A DNA stretch of 64,000 nucleotides, from positions 1 through 64,000 of the IMG/VR virus record IMGVR_UViG_3300027759_000003. One strand, given 5' to 3'. The position numbers and the translations under genes are program-made. The notes under the pieces were generated by a model. The model did no database searches. It was given only the letters and a program-made list of their open reading frames with translations, and was not told the origin of the DNA. The first letter of the stretch is position 1. Each line of letters begins with the position of its first letter. The DNA comes from a virus. Below, one piece after another: positions 52,190 through 59,005 of this stretch.

Positions 52190-53191
52190 ATGAAAAAAAT
52201 AGTGGTGGGAATTATAACTGTATTAGGTTTAACATTAATTCAATCACCTGCACATGCAGAGGTTTGTTCTACTGGAACTATTACCGTTTCTGGTATTAAT
52301 ACTTTTGGTCAACTTCCATGTACAGATCCTGGAACTGAGATTAATGTAACCGTTCGTGGTTTACATGATTATGGAGTTTCTGGTGGATTAACTGCCTATT
52401 GCTCATTTAATTACGTAAGGAGAAATTTAGGTACAGTTGAAAAACCTAATTGGTCAGCATCTACAAATACTGTTTGTGATCCAAAACCAACTCCTCCTGC
52501 ACCAACTCCTACGCCAGTGCCTACGCCAACTCCTACGCCAGTGCCTACGCCAACTCCTACGCCAGTGCCTACGCCAGTGCCAAGTGTTGAAACTAGGACG
52601 GTATCAACAGGTACATCGTCAACTTCATCAACAACTACAACTAATAACAATACAACAACCAATCAATTAAATGGTTATGCAGTAGTACATCCTACTGGAT
52701 ATGTATGTGGAGTTATTGTTGGTGGCTCATACTTTGCAGGAAATGATAAAACTATGACATCAGAGTATATGGGTTGTCCAGTAGGTAGTAAAATAATTTC
52801 ACAAACAAACGCATCTCCAGAAGGAAATGTTGCTGGATGGCATGGTCAAAATGTAACATATAATCAAAATCAATTTGCAATCAAAAATGATTCTGGAACT
52901 GTTACAACTACTATTCAAAATGGAGTAGCAACAGATTTGAACGGTAGAACTTGGGATACTGGTTCAGGTGCTTGTATTAGTCAATGTACTACAACAAGTA
53001 TTTCTGATACAACTACTGCAACTACTGATACTTCAACTGCTCAGTTAAGATCTTTTAATGCGGGTGAAGTTATTACTACAGAAAGTAAAGTTTTAGCACT
53101 TATTAAAAGTTATTTAGCAAATAATTCTTATAGTTCTGTATTAAATAGGCTTGGTAGAATTACAAGACAAATAGGTAATTTGTTCTTGTAA
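52190..53191 (+). CDS. Secreted protein with Pro-Thr linker
   Basis: 333 residues, RBS AAAGGGG. The Sec signal peptide is MKKIVVGIITVLGLTLIQSP ending AHA, cleaved before EVCSTG. A short Cys-containing N-domain is followed by a PTPVPTP repeat linker at about 100-130, a Ser/Thr-rich stretch, then a domain with Trp/Gly motifs (GYVCGVIVGGSYFAGNDKTM) and several cysteines (CISQC). The C-terminus is a helix (KVLALIKSYLANNSY) with basic residues. The Pro/Thr linker is typical of secreted actinobacterial wall proteins. With the two other exported proteins it suggests remodelling of the host surface; role unknown. Confidence 0.65.
   Translation: MKKIVVGIITVLGLTLIQSPAHAEVCSTGTITVSGINTFGQLPCTDPGTEINVTVRGLHDYGVSGGLTAYCSFNYVRRNLGTVEKPNWSASTNTVCDPKPTPPAPTPTPVPTPTPTPVPTPTPTPVPTPVPSVETRTVSTGTSSTSSTTTTNNNTTTNQLNGYAVVHPTGYVCGVIVGGSYFAGNDKTMTSEYMGCPVGSKIISQTNASPEGNVAGWHGQNVTYNQNQFAIKNDSGTVTTTIQNGVATDLNGRTWDTGSGACISQCTTTSISDTTTATTDTSTAQLRSFNAGEVITTESKVLALIKSYLANNSYSSVLNRLGRITRQIGNLFL
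52502..52573 (+). repeat. 24-bp tandem repeat (three units) encoding the Pro-Thr linker
   Basis: Three exact 24-bp units (52502-52525, 52526-52549, 52550-52573) plus a partial copy. Each encodes PTPTPVPT (8 codons), so gain or loss of units keeps the frame. Confidence 0.9.
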
Positions 53192-53198
53192 TAGGCTT

Positions 53199-53274
53199 TG
53201 GGTTGTAACTCAGTTGGCAGAGTGAGGAACTGTTAATTCCTAAGTCGTAGGTTCGAATCCTACCAACCCAGCCA
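53199..53274 (+). tRNA. tRNA-Asn(GTT), CCA encoded
   Basis: Acceptor TGGGTTG pairs with CAACCCA, discriminator G, CCA encoded. The D arm, anticodon loop CTGTTAA (anticodon GTT) and T arm GTAGG/TTCGAAT/CCTAC fold well. First of four tRNAs packed with 1-4 nt gaps. Confidence 0.93.
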
Positions 53275-53275
53275 A

Positions 53276-53346
53276 GCGAATATTGCATAGTGGTAGTGCG
53301 TAACCTTGCCAAGGTTAATGTGCGAGTTCGATTCTCGCTATTCGCT
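53276..53346 (+). tRNA. tRNA-Gly(GCC)
   Basis: Acceptor GCGAATA/TATTCGC, discriminator T. The anticodon loop TTGCCAA gives GCC. T arm GCGAG/TTCGATT/CTCGC. No encoded CCA, unlike its Asn neighbour. Starts 1 nt after the Asn gene. Confidence 0.92.
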
Positions 53347-53350
53347 CTCT

Positions 53351-53422
53351 GTCCCTATCGTCTAGTGGTTAGGACAACACCCTTTCACGGTGTAAACGAG
53401 AGTTCAATTCTCTCTAGGGATA
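53351..53422 (+). tRNA. tRNA-Glu(TTC)
   Basis: Acceptor GTCCCTA/TAGGGAT (G-U at 1-72), discriminator A. The anticodon loop CTTTCAC gives TTC. T arm GAGAG/TTCAATT/CTCTC. No encoded CCA. Confidence 0.92.
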
Positions 53423-53423
53423 C

Positions 53424-53495
53424 GCCTCCTTAACTCAGGGGTAGAGTACCCGCCTTGTAAGCGGGTTGTCGTAGGTTCAAATCCTACAGGAGGCT
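53424..53495 (+). tRNA. tRNA-Thr(TGT)
   Basis: Acceptor GCCTCCT/AGGAGGC, discriminator T. The anticodon loop CTTGTAA gives TGT. T arm GTAGG/TTCAAAT/CCTAC. No encoded CCA. Starts 1 nt after the Glu gene. Confidence 0.92.
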
Positions 53496-53502
53496 CAATA
53501 AA

Positions 53503-53511
53503 TGGTATAAT
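53503..53511 (+). promoter_or_regulatory. Extended -10 promoter TGGTATAAT for the Hsp20 gene
   Basis: TGGTATAAT 8 nt past the last tRNA; +1 about 53518. A leader of about 50 nt ends in AAGGAG before the ATG at 53568. Confidence 0.65.
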
Positions 53512-53567
53512 AGGATTGTATCTGCCTACGGGGGATACATAAACTAACTCGCTGAAAAGGAGAAAAA

Positions 53568-53987
53568 ATGGTAAGTTCGTTTGCATTGGATCTTTTTAAG
53601 GATCCATTTTTTATTGGTTTCAATCGTGAATTGGACCGTTTAAGTACAGTACACAATCTAGCAACTCGTCAGGCATATCCGCCATACGATATCTTAAAAT
53701 TAGACGAAGATACATACAGATTATCTTTGGCTGTTGCTGGATTTTCAAAAACAGATATTAATGTTTCAGTAGATAATGGAACATTAATAATTAAAGGTGA
53801 AATAGTAGAAGTAACAGATGCTGAAGTTGTTCATAAGGGAATCGCTGCTCGTAAATTTACTCGCACATTTGCTCTTGGTGAATACATGGAAGTATCTAGT
53901 GCTGAACTTAAGGATGGCATGCTTACAGTTAATATTGTTCGTATTGTTCCTGAAGACAAGAAACCTAAAGTAATTAAAATAAAATAA
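53568..53987 (+). CDS. Small heat-shock protein (Hsp20 / alpha-crystallin)
   Basis: 139 residues. The alpha-crystallin domain spans about 40-135: YPPYDILKLDEDTYRLSLAV, GFSKTDINVSVDNGTLIIKG and the ending LKDGMLTVNIVRIVPEDKK, a classic Hsp20 signature. An ATP-independent holdase for unfolded proteins. Phage copies may help folding or stabilise virion parts; this is inferred. Strong family call. Confidence 0.9.
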   Translation: MVSSFALDLFKDPFFIGFNRELDRLSTVHNLATRQAYPPYDILKLDEDTYRLSLAVAGFSKTDINVSVDNGTLIIKGEIVEVTDAEVVHKGIAARKFTRTFALGEYMEVSSAELKDGMLTVNIVRIVPEDKKPKVIKIK

Positions 53988-54005
53988 ATAAACAACCTAG
54001 GCATG

Positions 54006-54034
54006 TTGTAAAACTGCCTATTATTTGATATACT
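54006..54034 (+). promoter_or_regulatory. Promoter TTGTAA-17-TATACT with extended -10
   Basis: TTGTAA at 54006-54011, 17-bp spacer, TGATATACT (ending 54034). +1 about 54041; AGGAGA RBS before the ATG at 54058. Confidence 0.65.
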
Positions 54035-54057
54035 TAGATATAACTATAGGAGAATTA

Positions 54058-54231
54058 ATGCCAAGATATGATTACAAATGCTCTGTTTGTTCTTCACAAA
54101 TTGAGTTTGAAAAAAAATTTGATGAAGAAAAATATCCAGTATGCTGTAATCAATCTATGCAAAGACTTTGGAGTGCTCCTACTGCAATTTTTAACGGTAG
54201 TGGATTTTATTCAACAGACAATAGAAAGTAG
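54058..54231 (+). CDS. FmdB-like zinc-ribbon protein
   Basis: 57 residues; start chosen at the ATG with a good RBS. The pattern MPRYDYKCSVCSSQIEFEKK, then CC, then a FNGSGFYSTD end matches the FmdB/CxxC_CxxC regulator family, in shortened form. Likely metal binding and regulatory. Confidence 0.8.
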   Translation: MPRYDYKCSVCSSQIEFEKKFDEEKYPVCCNQSMQRLWSAPTAIFNGSGFYSTDNRK

Positions 54232-54240
54232 CGATATAAT
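54232..54240 (+). promoter_or_regulatory. -10 box CGATATAAT giving a leaderless mRNA
   Basis: TATAAT at 54235-54240 lies 7 nt before the ATG at 54247, so +1 equals the start codon. No -35 is seen. Confidence 0.6.
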
Positions 54241-54246
54241 AGTACT

Positions 54247-54504
54247 ATGACAAACATATTAAAAGATCATCCAAGCGTAAAGCCAAAACAATGGGTTTTA
54301 GATGCAAAAGATCGTTGTGATACATGCCAAGCACAAGCCTTAGTCAAAGTCAAAGGGGCTTCTGGAGAATTAATGTTTTGTAGTCATCACTACGATAAGA
54401 TAATGAATAACTCTGAGTCATATGCAAAGATGATGTCTTTCATGTTAGAGGTTCTTGATGAGCGTGAAAAGTTAGTTGAAAATAGAGCGATTGGGGCAGT
54501 GTAA
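54247..54504 (+). CDS. DUF7455-type zinc protein
   Basis: 85 residues. RCDTCQAQALVKVKGASGEL followed by FCSHHYDK matches a short zinc-binding family common in Actinobacteria and their phages (DUF7455-like). Function unknown; the C-terminal helix may oligomerise. A leaderless start is predicted, and the stop is coupled to the next gene. Confidence 0.7.
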   Translation: MTNILKDHPSVKPKQWVLDAKDRCDTCQAQALVKVKGASGELMFCSHHYDKIMNNSESYAKMMSFMLEVLDEREKLVENRAIGAV

Positions 54505-54911
54505 TGTATGAGTATTTTGTTAGAGAAGTAAAAAGTGTTGTTGATGGAGATACCATTGACGTAATTATTGATTTAGGGTTTGATATTTTATTTTCATCCC
54601 GTGTTCGTTTGGCTGGCATCGATACGCCAGAGTCACGTACAACAGACAAGGCTGAAAAGGCTCTTGGTCTTGAGGCTAAAGAATATTTAAAGAAACAGTT
54701 AAAGGATGCTAAGTCAGTTGTTATTCGTACAGAAAAAATGAATTCTTCTGAAAAATATGGACGTATTCTTGGTTGGATATATATTAATGGAGAATCAGAG
54801 TCTATTAATAATAAAATGATTAATGATGGATATGCTTGGGGATACCTTGGCGAAACCAAAATTAAAGATTTTGAAGTATTAAAAAAGGCTAGAGTAAAGT
54901 CTGGCAAATGA
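54504..54911 (+). CDS. SNase-like (thermonuclease) nuclease
   Basis: 135 residues. The OB-fold nuclease motif is clear: VVDGDTIDVIID, then R35 and E43 in VRLAGIDTPESR, then R87 in KYGRILG. These three residues are the catalytic R35/E43/R87 of staphylococcal nuclease (same numbering). It has no signal peptide, so it would act inside the cell, perhaps on host nucleic acid. The start is coupled to the previous gene. Confidence 0.88.
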   Translation: MYEYFVREVKSVVDGDTIDVIIDLGFDILFSSRVRLAGIDTPESRTTDKAEKALGLEAKEYLKKQLKDAKSVVIRTEKMNSSEKYGRILGWIYINGESESINNKMINDGYAWGYLGETKIKDFEVLKKARVKSGK

Positions 54912-55165
54912 AATCAATACTTTACTTTACGGCAGACTGGTGTCAGCCTTGTAAGAAAGTAAAGCCAATTGTTGAAGAATTAAATAGAGAATATTTTCCT
55001 GGTATTTTTCAAATAGTTGATGTAGATATAGAAAGTGAAATGGCTAAAACTTTTGAAATTCGTTCTGTGCCAACATTTATTTTATTTAAAGACGGTAAAG
55101 AAATTAATAAAATAATTGGATCACAGACCAAACAATCATTATTGGAGTTTATTGGAAATGAATAA
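54908..55165 (+). CDS. Thioredoxin-like protein
   Basis: 85 residues, shorter than cellular thioredoxin (about 105). The active site is WCQPC (C12, C15) and the cis-proline lies in RSVPTFILF. It could reduce phage or host enzymes, including a ribonucleotide reductase. The start overlaps the nuclease stop by 4 nt. Confidence 0.9.
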   Translation: MKSILYFTADWCQPCKKVKPIVEELNREYFPGIFQIVDVDIESEMAKTFEIRSVPTFILFKDGKEINKIIGSQTKQSLLEFIGNE

Positions 55166-55493
55166 CGAAGAAGAAAAAATAATTGAAAAACTTATTCTTG
55201 ATGGTGGATTAGAAACTGTAGGGGTTGACCAAGAAACTGGAGAACTTTTATACTCTTTTACTCCTAAGATTAAAAATCTTATGCCTAATTTATATAATGA
55301 GCACATAACAGATGTTAATTCTTGTGTTATGAAATTATGGGAAAAGGGGTTTTTAGAAATAGATTTCTTTGCTTCAGAACCCATTATTACCCTATCTGAA
55401 AAAGCCTTTGATCGTGATGCAGTAGAGGGTTTATCTAAAAAAGACAGGTGGAATCTTTTTGAAATCATACGGCTTTTGAATCCTAAAACCTGA
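55158..55493 (+). CDS. Small winged-helix-like protein, unknown
   Basis: 111 residues from the ATG at 55158 overlapping the thioredoxin stop. Helical, with LETVGVDQETGELLYSFTPK and a C-terminal KKDRWNLFEIIRLLNPK. I do not recognise the family. Its place next to thioredoxin may point to a regulator, but this is weak. Confidence 0.5.
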   Translation: MNNEEEKIIEKLILDGGLETVGVDQETGELLYSFTPKIKNLMPNLYNEHITDVNSCVMKLWEKGFLEIDFFASEPIITLSEKAFDRDAVEGLSKKDRWNLFEIIRLLNPKT

Positions 55494-55499
55494 TATAAT
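55491..55499 (+). promoter_or_regulatory. Extended -10 promoter TGATATAAT
   Basis: TGATATAAT overlaps the stop of the previous gene; +1 about 55506. AGGAGG precedes the ATG at 55523. Confidence 0.7.
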
Positions 55500-55522
55500 C
55501 TATATATAGCCTAGGAGGTTTT

Positions 55523-56326
55523 ATGTCAGTAAACGAAGATAAAAATGTGCCAATCTCAAAATCAATGGTAGCAGAGGGTGACTTTGTTATGTTTGTTCAT
55601 GAGGATGATGGCATTATGGCTGGTCGTATTGAATATGTTATGACTAATCCTGGTTTACTTGGTCTTCCTGGTTCTGAATACTCAATGGAATATGCTGAAG
55701 ATGACAAACCAGTTATTGTTCGTGCTTATAAAGAAGAAGATGGCGCATGGGAAGAACAGGCATATGTTTTTTATCATCGCATGTCAGAAGTTATAAAAAT
55801 TGAATCACTATCTGTTTCAGTTGACATGGTTGTAGAAATGGGATCAAATGGAACTGGTATTCCAACAATCCCATCGCAATCTGATATGGAAAACATGTAT
55901 GCTGTTCAGGTAAGCAAATCCTACAACTCAGATAATGAAGATGAAGACAAGTGGGACAATATGACAAAAGCATGTTGGGTTGGATATGAACAACGTGGCA
56001 TGAAAGAAAAAGGTGGACGCATGGTTCCTAATTGTGTTCCTGTTAACAAACTAAAAGAAATGGAAAATGAAATGGCAAAAGCAAAACCTAATTATGGAGA
56101 TTTTATTAAACCACGTAGGGGTGGATCAACACCATCAGATCCTAAACTATATGCAAGAGTTGTGCAAGCAGCAAAAGATAAGTTTGACGTTTATCCGTCT
56201 GCAGTAGCAAATTCTTGGGTAGTACAAGAATATAAGCGTCGTGGCGGTACATACAAATCAGAGTCACAATCTACAACAAAAAGTATTTGGGATGGATCTT
56301 TTAATCCTTTAAGGTTTGAAAAATAA
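55523..56326 (+). CDS. Phage protein with DUF5872-like C-terminal domain
   Basis: 267 residues. The N-terminal half is beta-rich and acidic (VAEGDFVMFVHEDDGIMAGR). A middle motif (MTKACWVGYEQRGMKEKGGR then MVPNCVPV) has two cysteines. The C-terminal stretch (DPKLYARVVQAAKDKFDVYP, then ANSWVVQEYKRRGG) matches the DUF5872 pattern. It begins a tightly coupled run of small genes (TAATG overlap). Enzymatic role unknown. Confidence 0.6.
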   Translation: MSVNEDKNVPISKSMVAEGDFVMFVHEDDGIMAGRIEYVMTNPGLLGLPGSEYSMEYAEDDKPVIVRAYKEEDGAWEEQAYVFYHRMSEVIKIESLSVSVDMVVEMGSNGTGIPTIPSQSDMENMYAVQVSKSYNSDNEDEDKWDNMTKACWVGYEQRGMKEKGGRMVPNCVPVNKLKEMENEMAKAKPNYGDFIKPRRGGSTPSDPKLYARVVQAAKDKFDVYPSAVANSWVVQEYKRRGGTYKSESQSTTKSIWDGSFNPLRFEK

Positions 56327-56466
56327 TGACAAAGAAAAAAACAACAGCATTCAATCCTACACAAATAAAAAATGGTAGGATTGTTCGTTTAAGAAAAGAC
56401 GGTACCATAAAAACAGATCTTGGTCCGTATCCAAAAACAAAGGCAGGGGTAACTAATGGCAAATAA
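56326..56466 (+). CDS. Small basic protein (46 aa)
   Basis: 46 residues, starting on the last base of the previous stop and overlapping the next start. Very basic (MTKKKTTAFNPTQIKNG and GRIVRLRKDGTIKTD). It may bind nucleic acid or neutralise DNA. No family recognised; the coupled start and overlap support a real gene. Confidence 0.5.
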   Translation: MTKKKTTAFNPTQIKNGRIVRLRKDGTIKTDLGPYPKTKAGVTNGK

Positions 56467-56566
56467 AGAACAAAAAGGTAATGCTAATACAAAAAAAGAG
56501 CCTAAGATGACTCTTAAAGAAAAACGTGTTGCTAAACAACAAAAACGGGATAAGAAAAATGGCTGA
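56456..56566 (+). CDS. Small lysine-rich protein (36 aa)
   Basis: 36 residues, overlapping both neighbours (ATGGCTGA overlap with the next gene). About one-third of residues are Lys or Arg (EKRVAKQQKRDKKNG at the end). Coding support comes mainly from overlapping starts and stops; function unknown. Confidence 0.45.
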   Translation: MANKEQKGNANTKKEPKMTLKEKRVAKQQKRDKKNG

Positions 56567-56930
56567 TACATACACTCCTACTTCTGGTATGAAGGCTGCT
56601 GCTCGTCGTGCATTGAAGTGGAAAGAAGATGGTAAGGCAACTGGCGCAGGAACTCCAGTAGGCTGGGGTCGTGCAACTGATATTGTAAATGGATCAGCAA
56701 TGTCTCTTAGTACTGTTAAAAGAATGTTTTCTTTCTTTTCCCGTCACGAAGTAGATAAAAAAGGCAAAGGTTTTTATGATGGTCCAGAGTTCCCTTCTAA
56801 CGGCAGAATTATGTGGGATGCTTGGGGTGGTGATGCAGGATTTTCATGGAGCCGTGCAATTGTGGAAAGAGAAAAAAAACAAGTAGAAAAGGTTTGGGCA
56901 GATAGCCCATTTAATTTAAGGAAGGGGTAA
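56559..56930 (+). CDS. Phage protein with a protease-associated-type domain of unknown function
   Basis: 123 residues from the ATG at 56559. It contains AARRALKWKEDGKATGAGTPVGWG, read as two parts, then MSLSTVKRMFSFFSRHEVDK and IMWDAWGGDAGFSWSRAIVE. This pattern occurs in many phages, either alone or joined to head-maturation or DUF5872-type proteins. Function is not known; the nearby DUF5872-like gene supports a link. Confidence 0.65.
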   Translation: MADTYTPTSGMKAAARRALKWKEDGKATGAGTPVGWGRATDIVNGSAMSLSTVKRMFSFFSRHEVDKKGKGFYDGPEFPSNGRIMWDAWGGDAGFSWSRAIVEREKKQVEKVWADSPFNLRKG

Positions 56931-56933
56931 AAA

Positions 56934-57092
56934 GTGGAGGACTTAACCATTGAAGAAGTAAAACAATTAGTTGTATTTTATAAACAAAAATCTTCAGATC
57001 TTGAGTTTAATTTATTGCAAATGCAAATAAAGTTAAATAGGACTATGTCTGTTGAAAATTCAGTAGAAGCAAAACCAGTAATTAAAAAGTAG
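56934..57092 (+). CDS. Small protein (52 aa), GTG start
   Basis: 52 residues from a GTG with a strong AAGGAAGGGG RBS 6 nt upstream. Helical (IEEVKQLVVFYKQKSSDLEF), charged, coiled-coil-like. Function unknown. Real-gene evidence is the RBS and the tight spacing. Confidence 0.5.
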   Translation: MEDLTIEEVKQLVVFYKQKSSDLEFNLLQMQIKLNRTMSVENSVEAKPVIKK

Positions 57093-57105
57093 ATTGGTCT
57101 GAATA

Positions 57106-57525
57106 ATGCAAGAGTTAATAGTCTTAGGCTTGACATTGGCTCTTGCTTGGTTTATACTTAGAGTAGGTAAAAGAAATAAAGAAAAACCTTTTTCTAGAAC
57201 TTTGCATAAACAAAGTGATACGCATAGGTTAATGAAATTATTTTTTTCCATGCCTATATCAAATAACCAGCAAAACCTTTCTCAATTGACAAAACATAAA
57301 GAAAAGGGTATGATTAAGGTTATTGTTTTAGGCAACGAAGCATATTGGATATCTAATCATATTTTTTATGTTGCAGAGGCTGTAGACGGTGAGGTACAAC
57401 GCCACACCGCTAAACCAATAGATACTAGTACTTTATCAAAAGGTGACTTAGATAAAATGCTTTTTATATTAGATAGTTTAAGGGATGGAAAAAGAGATGA
57501 TCGTGGCAGTTCAGGGCACAAGTGA
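57106..57525 (+). CDS. Membrane-anchored protein of unknown function
   Basis: 139 residues. One N-terminal membrane helix (ELIVLGLTLALAWFILRV) followed by a basic soluble part. The C-terminal half contains a strand-rich region (KVIVLGNEAYWISNHIFYVA). Overlaps the next gene by 29 nt. No known motif. Confidence 0.5.
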   Translation: MQELIVLGLTLALAWFILRVGKRNKEKPFSRTLHKQSDTHRLMKLFFSMPISNNQQNLSQLTKHKEKGMIKVIVLGNEAYWISNHIFYVAEAVDGEVQRHTAKPIDTSTLSKGDLDKMLFILDSLRDGKRDDRGSSGHK

Positions 57526-57847
57526 GTTTAATGATTACAACGTATTCATTCGCTCTATGGGTGTTGCCATGTCAAACATGCATAAAGACGATACAGAGTT
57601 TGTAATTTACTCTGCTGGTCCTGCTAAAATAAATTCTTTTGTTTCTGAGTTTTCTAATTTATCTGAAAGAGGAATGAAAGCAAGAGGAAAAAAGATTAAA
57701 TTTTATAAAGTTGCTCCAGTTTGGATGCAAGAAAATTTAGATCAAATTAACTACTTTGCTTTCTTAAGTAAGCCTAATGAAAAAACTTCAAAATTAGTTT
57801 CAGAGGCACAGTTAAAAAATGTAGAAGTTGGTATATTTAAATACTAG
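57497..57847 (+). CDS. SLOG-like (Rossmann-type nucleotide-binding) protein, putative
   Basis: 116 residues from the ATG at 57497 (an in-frame ATG 12 nt upstream is possible). MIVAVQGTSEFNDYNVFIRS, then EFVIYSAGPAKINSFVSEF looks like a small SLOG/YspA-type Rossmann protein, in which the usual SGGARG motif is degenerate (SAGPAK). SLOG proteins bind nucleotide-like ligands, often in defence or phage systems. The family is a guess. Confidence 0.45.
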   Translation: MIVAVQGTSEFNDYNVFIRSMGVAMSNMHKDDTEFVIYSAGPAKINSFVSEFSNLSERGMKARGKKIKFYKVAPVWMQENLDQINYFAFLSKPNEKTSKLVSEAQLKNVEVGIFKY

Positions 57848-57856
57848 GGGGTATTT

Positions 57857-58066
57857 ATGTTTATTAGAAGTTTGAATACTATGGAAAAAATTATTTCCAA
57901 AAATAATAATTTACTTTGGAATGGTTGGGATGTTATTGATTTAAAAGAATCTGACATTGCAAAAACATCTCCAATGGGTATTAGAGTTAAAGATAAGTGG
58001 TACATCCACAAAGTTTATTCTCCTGGTCGTAATGGGTGGGATATACCAAACAAGTATCGAGAGTAA
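57857..58066 (+). CDS. Small hypothetical protein
   Basis: 69 residues (RBS AGGGGG). Polar, with Trp-rich strands (WNGWDVIDLKESDIA, then KWYIHKVYSPGRNGW). No family recognised. It lies 2 nt before the WhiB gene. Confidence 0.5.
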   Translation: MFIRSLNTMEKIISKNNNLLWNGWDVIDLKESDIAKTSPMGIRVKDKWYIHKVYSPGRNGWDIPNKYRE

Positions 58067-58068
58067 TT

Positions 58069-58353
58069 ATGAAACAGCATTTATGGAAAGATGACGCAAT
58101 TTGTTTAGGTCTTGATACAAATATTTATTTTGATAAATATGAAGACAACGAATCTGGTAGGGCAATTGTTGATTCAATGTGCCAGCAATGTCCAGTAGCA
58201 AAAACATGCTTTGCAGTAGGCATCTCTGGTAAAGAGTGGGGTGTTTGGGGTGGAGTATATCTAGAAGGTGGAGAAGTATCTAGAGAGTTTAACAAGCATA
58301 AGACTAAAGAAGATTGGTCCAATACCTGGCAATCTTTAACAATGGAAAAATAA
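58069..58353 (+). CDS. WhiB-family iron-sulfur transcription factor
   Basis: 94 residues from the ATG at 58069. The four cluster cysteines are C12, C38, C41 and C47 (C-x2-C-x5-C), followed by the WhiB turn GVWGGVYLEGG. WhiB proteins are essentially confined to Actinobacteria and their phages, bind a 4Fe-4S cluster and act with the major sigma factor. A phage copy may alter host transcription. The best taxonomic marker in the window. Confidence 0.92.
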   Translation: MKQHLWKDDAICLGLDTNIYFDKYEDNESGRAIVDSMCQQCPVAKTCFAVGISGKEWGVWGGVYLEGGEVSREFNKHKTKEDWSNTWQSLTMEK

Positions 58354-58586
58354 TGTATACAGATAAAATGAAAATGGCATTTCATTCTATTCCAGCCCCT
58401 AAAAATTTCAAGGTAGAAATTATTGATAACGAACATTTTATAACCATTAAGGCTAATGAGGATATGTTTATGCGTCTATTTGACACAGAGAAGCGACATG
58501 CTGTAGAATATATGGTAAGAGTAAAAAAGGCTTTAGAGGATAATGGGGCAATTGTAATGATTACTAGGGAGGCTATTAAAAAATGA
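58353..58586 (+). CDS. Small hypothetical protein
   Basis: 77 residues, starting on the last base of the WhiB stop and overlapping the next gene. Beta strand KVEIIDNEHFITIKANEDMF then a helix of KRHAVEYMVRVKKALED. No family recognised. Coupling to WhiB may mean a joint function; this is inference. Confidence 0.5.
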   Translation: MYTDKMKMAFHSIPAPKNFKVEIIDNEHFITIKANEDMFMRLFDTEKRHAVEYMVRVKKALEDNGAIVMITREAIKK

Positions 58587-59005
58587 AAGATGCTATTTTA
58601 ATATTTTCTATAGTGCTATCAGTGTCATTTGCTATATCCTATATGGCGGTTTTGCATCAATTAAGAAACCTTAAACTATCATTTGCTAAATTATTCTTAG
58701 AGAATATAACGCTAATTGATAATGCTGAAAAGTTACAATCTTCAAGAGAGTTATCTGAAAATGATATACATAGAGAAAATTTTATAAAGTTTTTATCTGA
58801 TTCTAGAGACTGGGCTTTTACTTATATAGAAGATGTTCAAAATGGTTTAACTAAGTTTGTTGAAGAAATTGATCCAAGCATTAACTATTTCTCAGATTTT
58901 AGTACAATGTCAGAAGGCAATCCATTACATAATGAGATGAAAATAATATCTAATGCCTATAAAGATTTAAAAAAGTTTTTACCAGAAAATGTAGAAGATA
59001 AATGA
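58583..59005 (+). CDS. Membrane-anchored protein
   Basis: 140 residues. An N-terminal membrane helix (ILIFSIVLSVSFAISYMAVL) is followed by a long helical part with acidic residues (SSRELSENDIHRENFIKFL). Overlaps both neighbours by 4 nt. Possibly a phage membrane factor; no family known. Confidence 0.5.
   Translation: MKDAILIFSIVLSVSFAISYMAVLHQLRNLKLSFAKLFLENITLIDNAEKLQSSRELSENDIHRENFIKFLSDSRDWAFTYIEDVQNGLTKFVEEIDPSINYFSDFSTMSEGNPLHNEMKIISNAYKDLKKFLPENVEDK

Noticed and set aside
52502-52573. Possible CRISPR array (three short direct repeats)
   Set aside because: The units are tandem with no spacers, in frame within a coding region, and encode a Pro-Thr linker.
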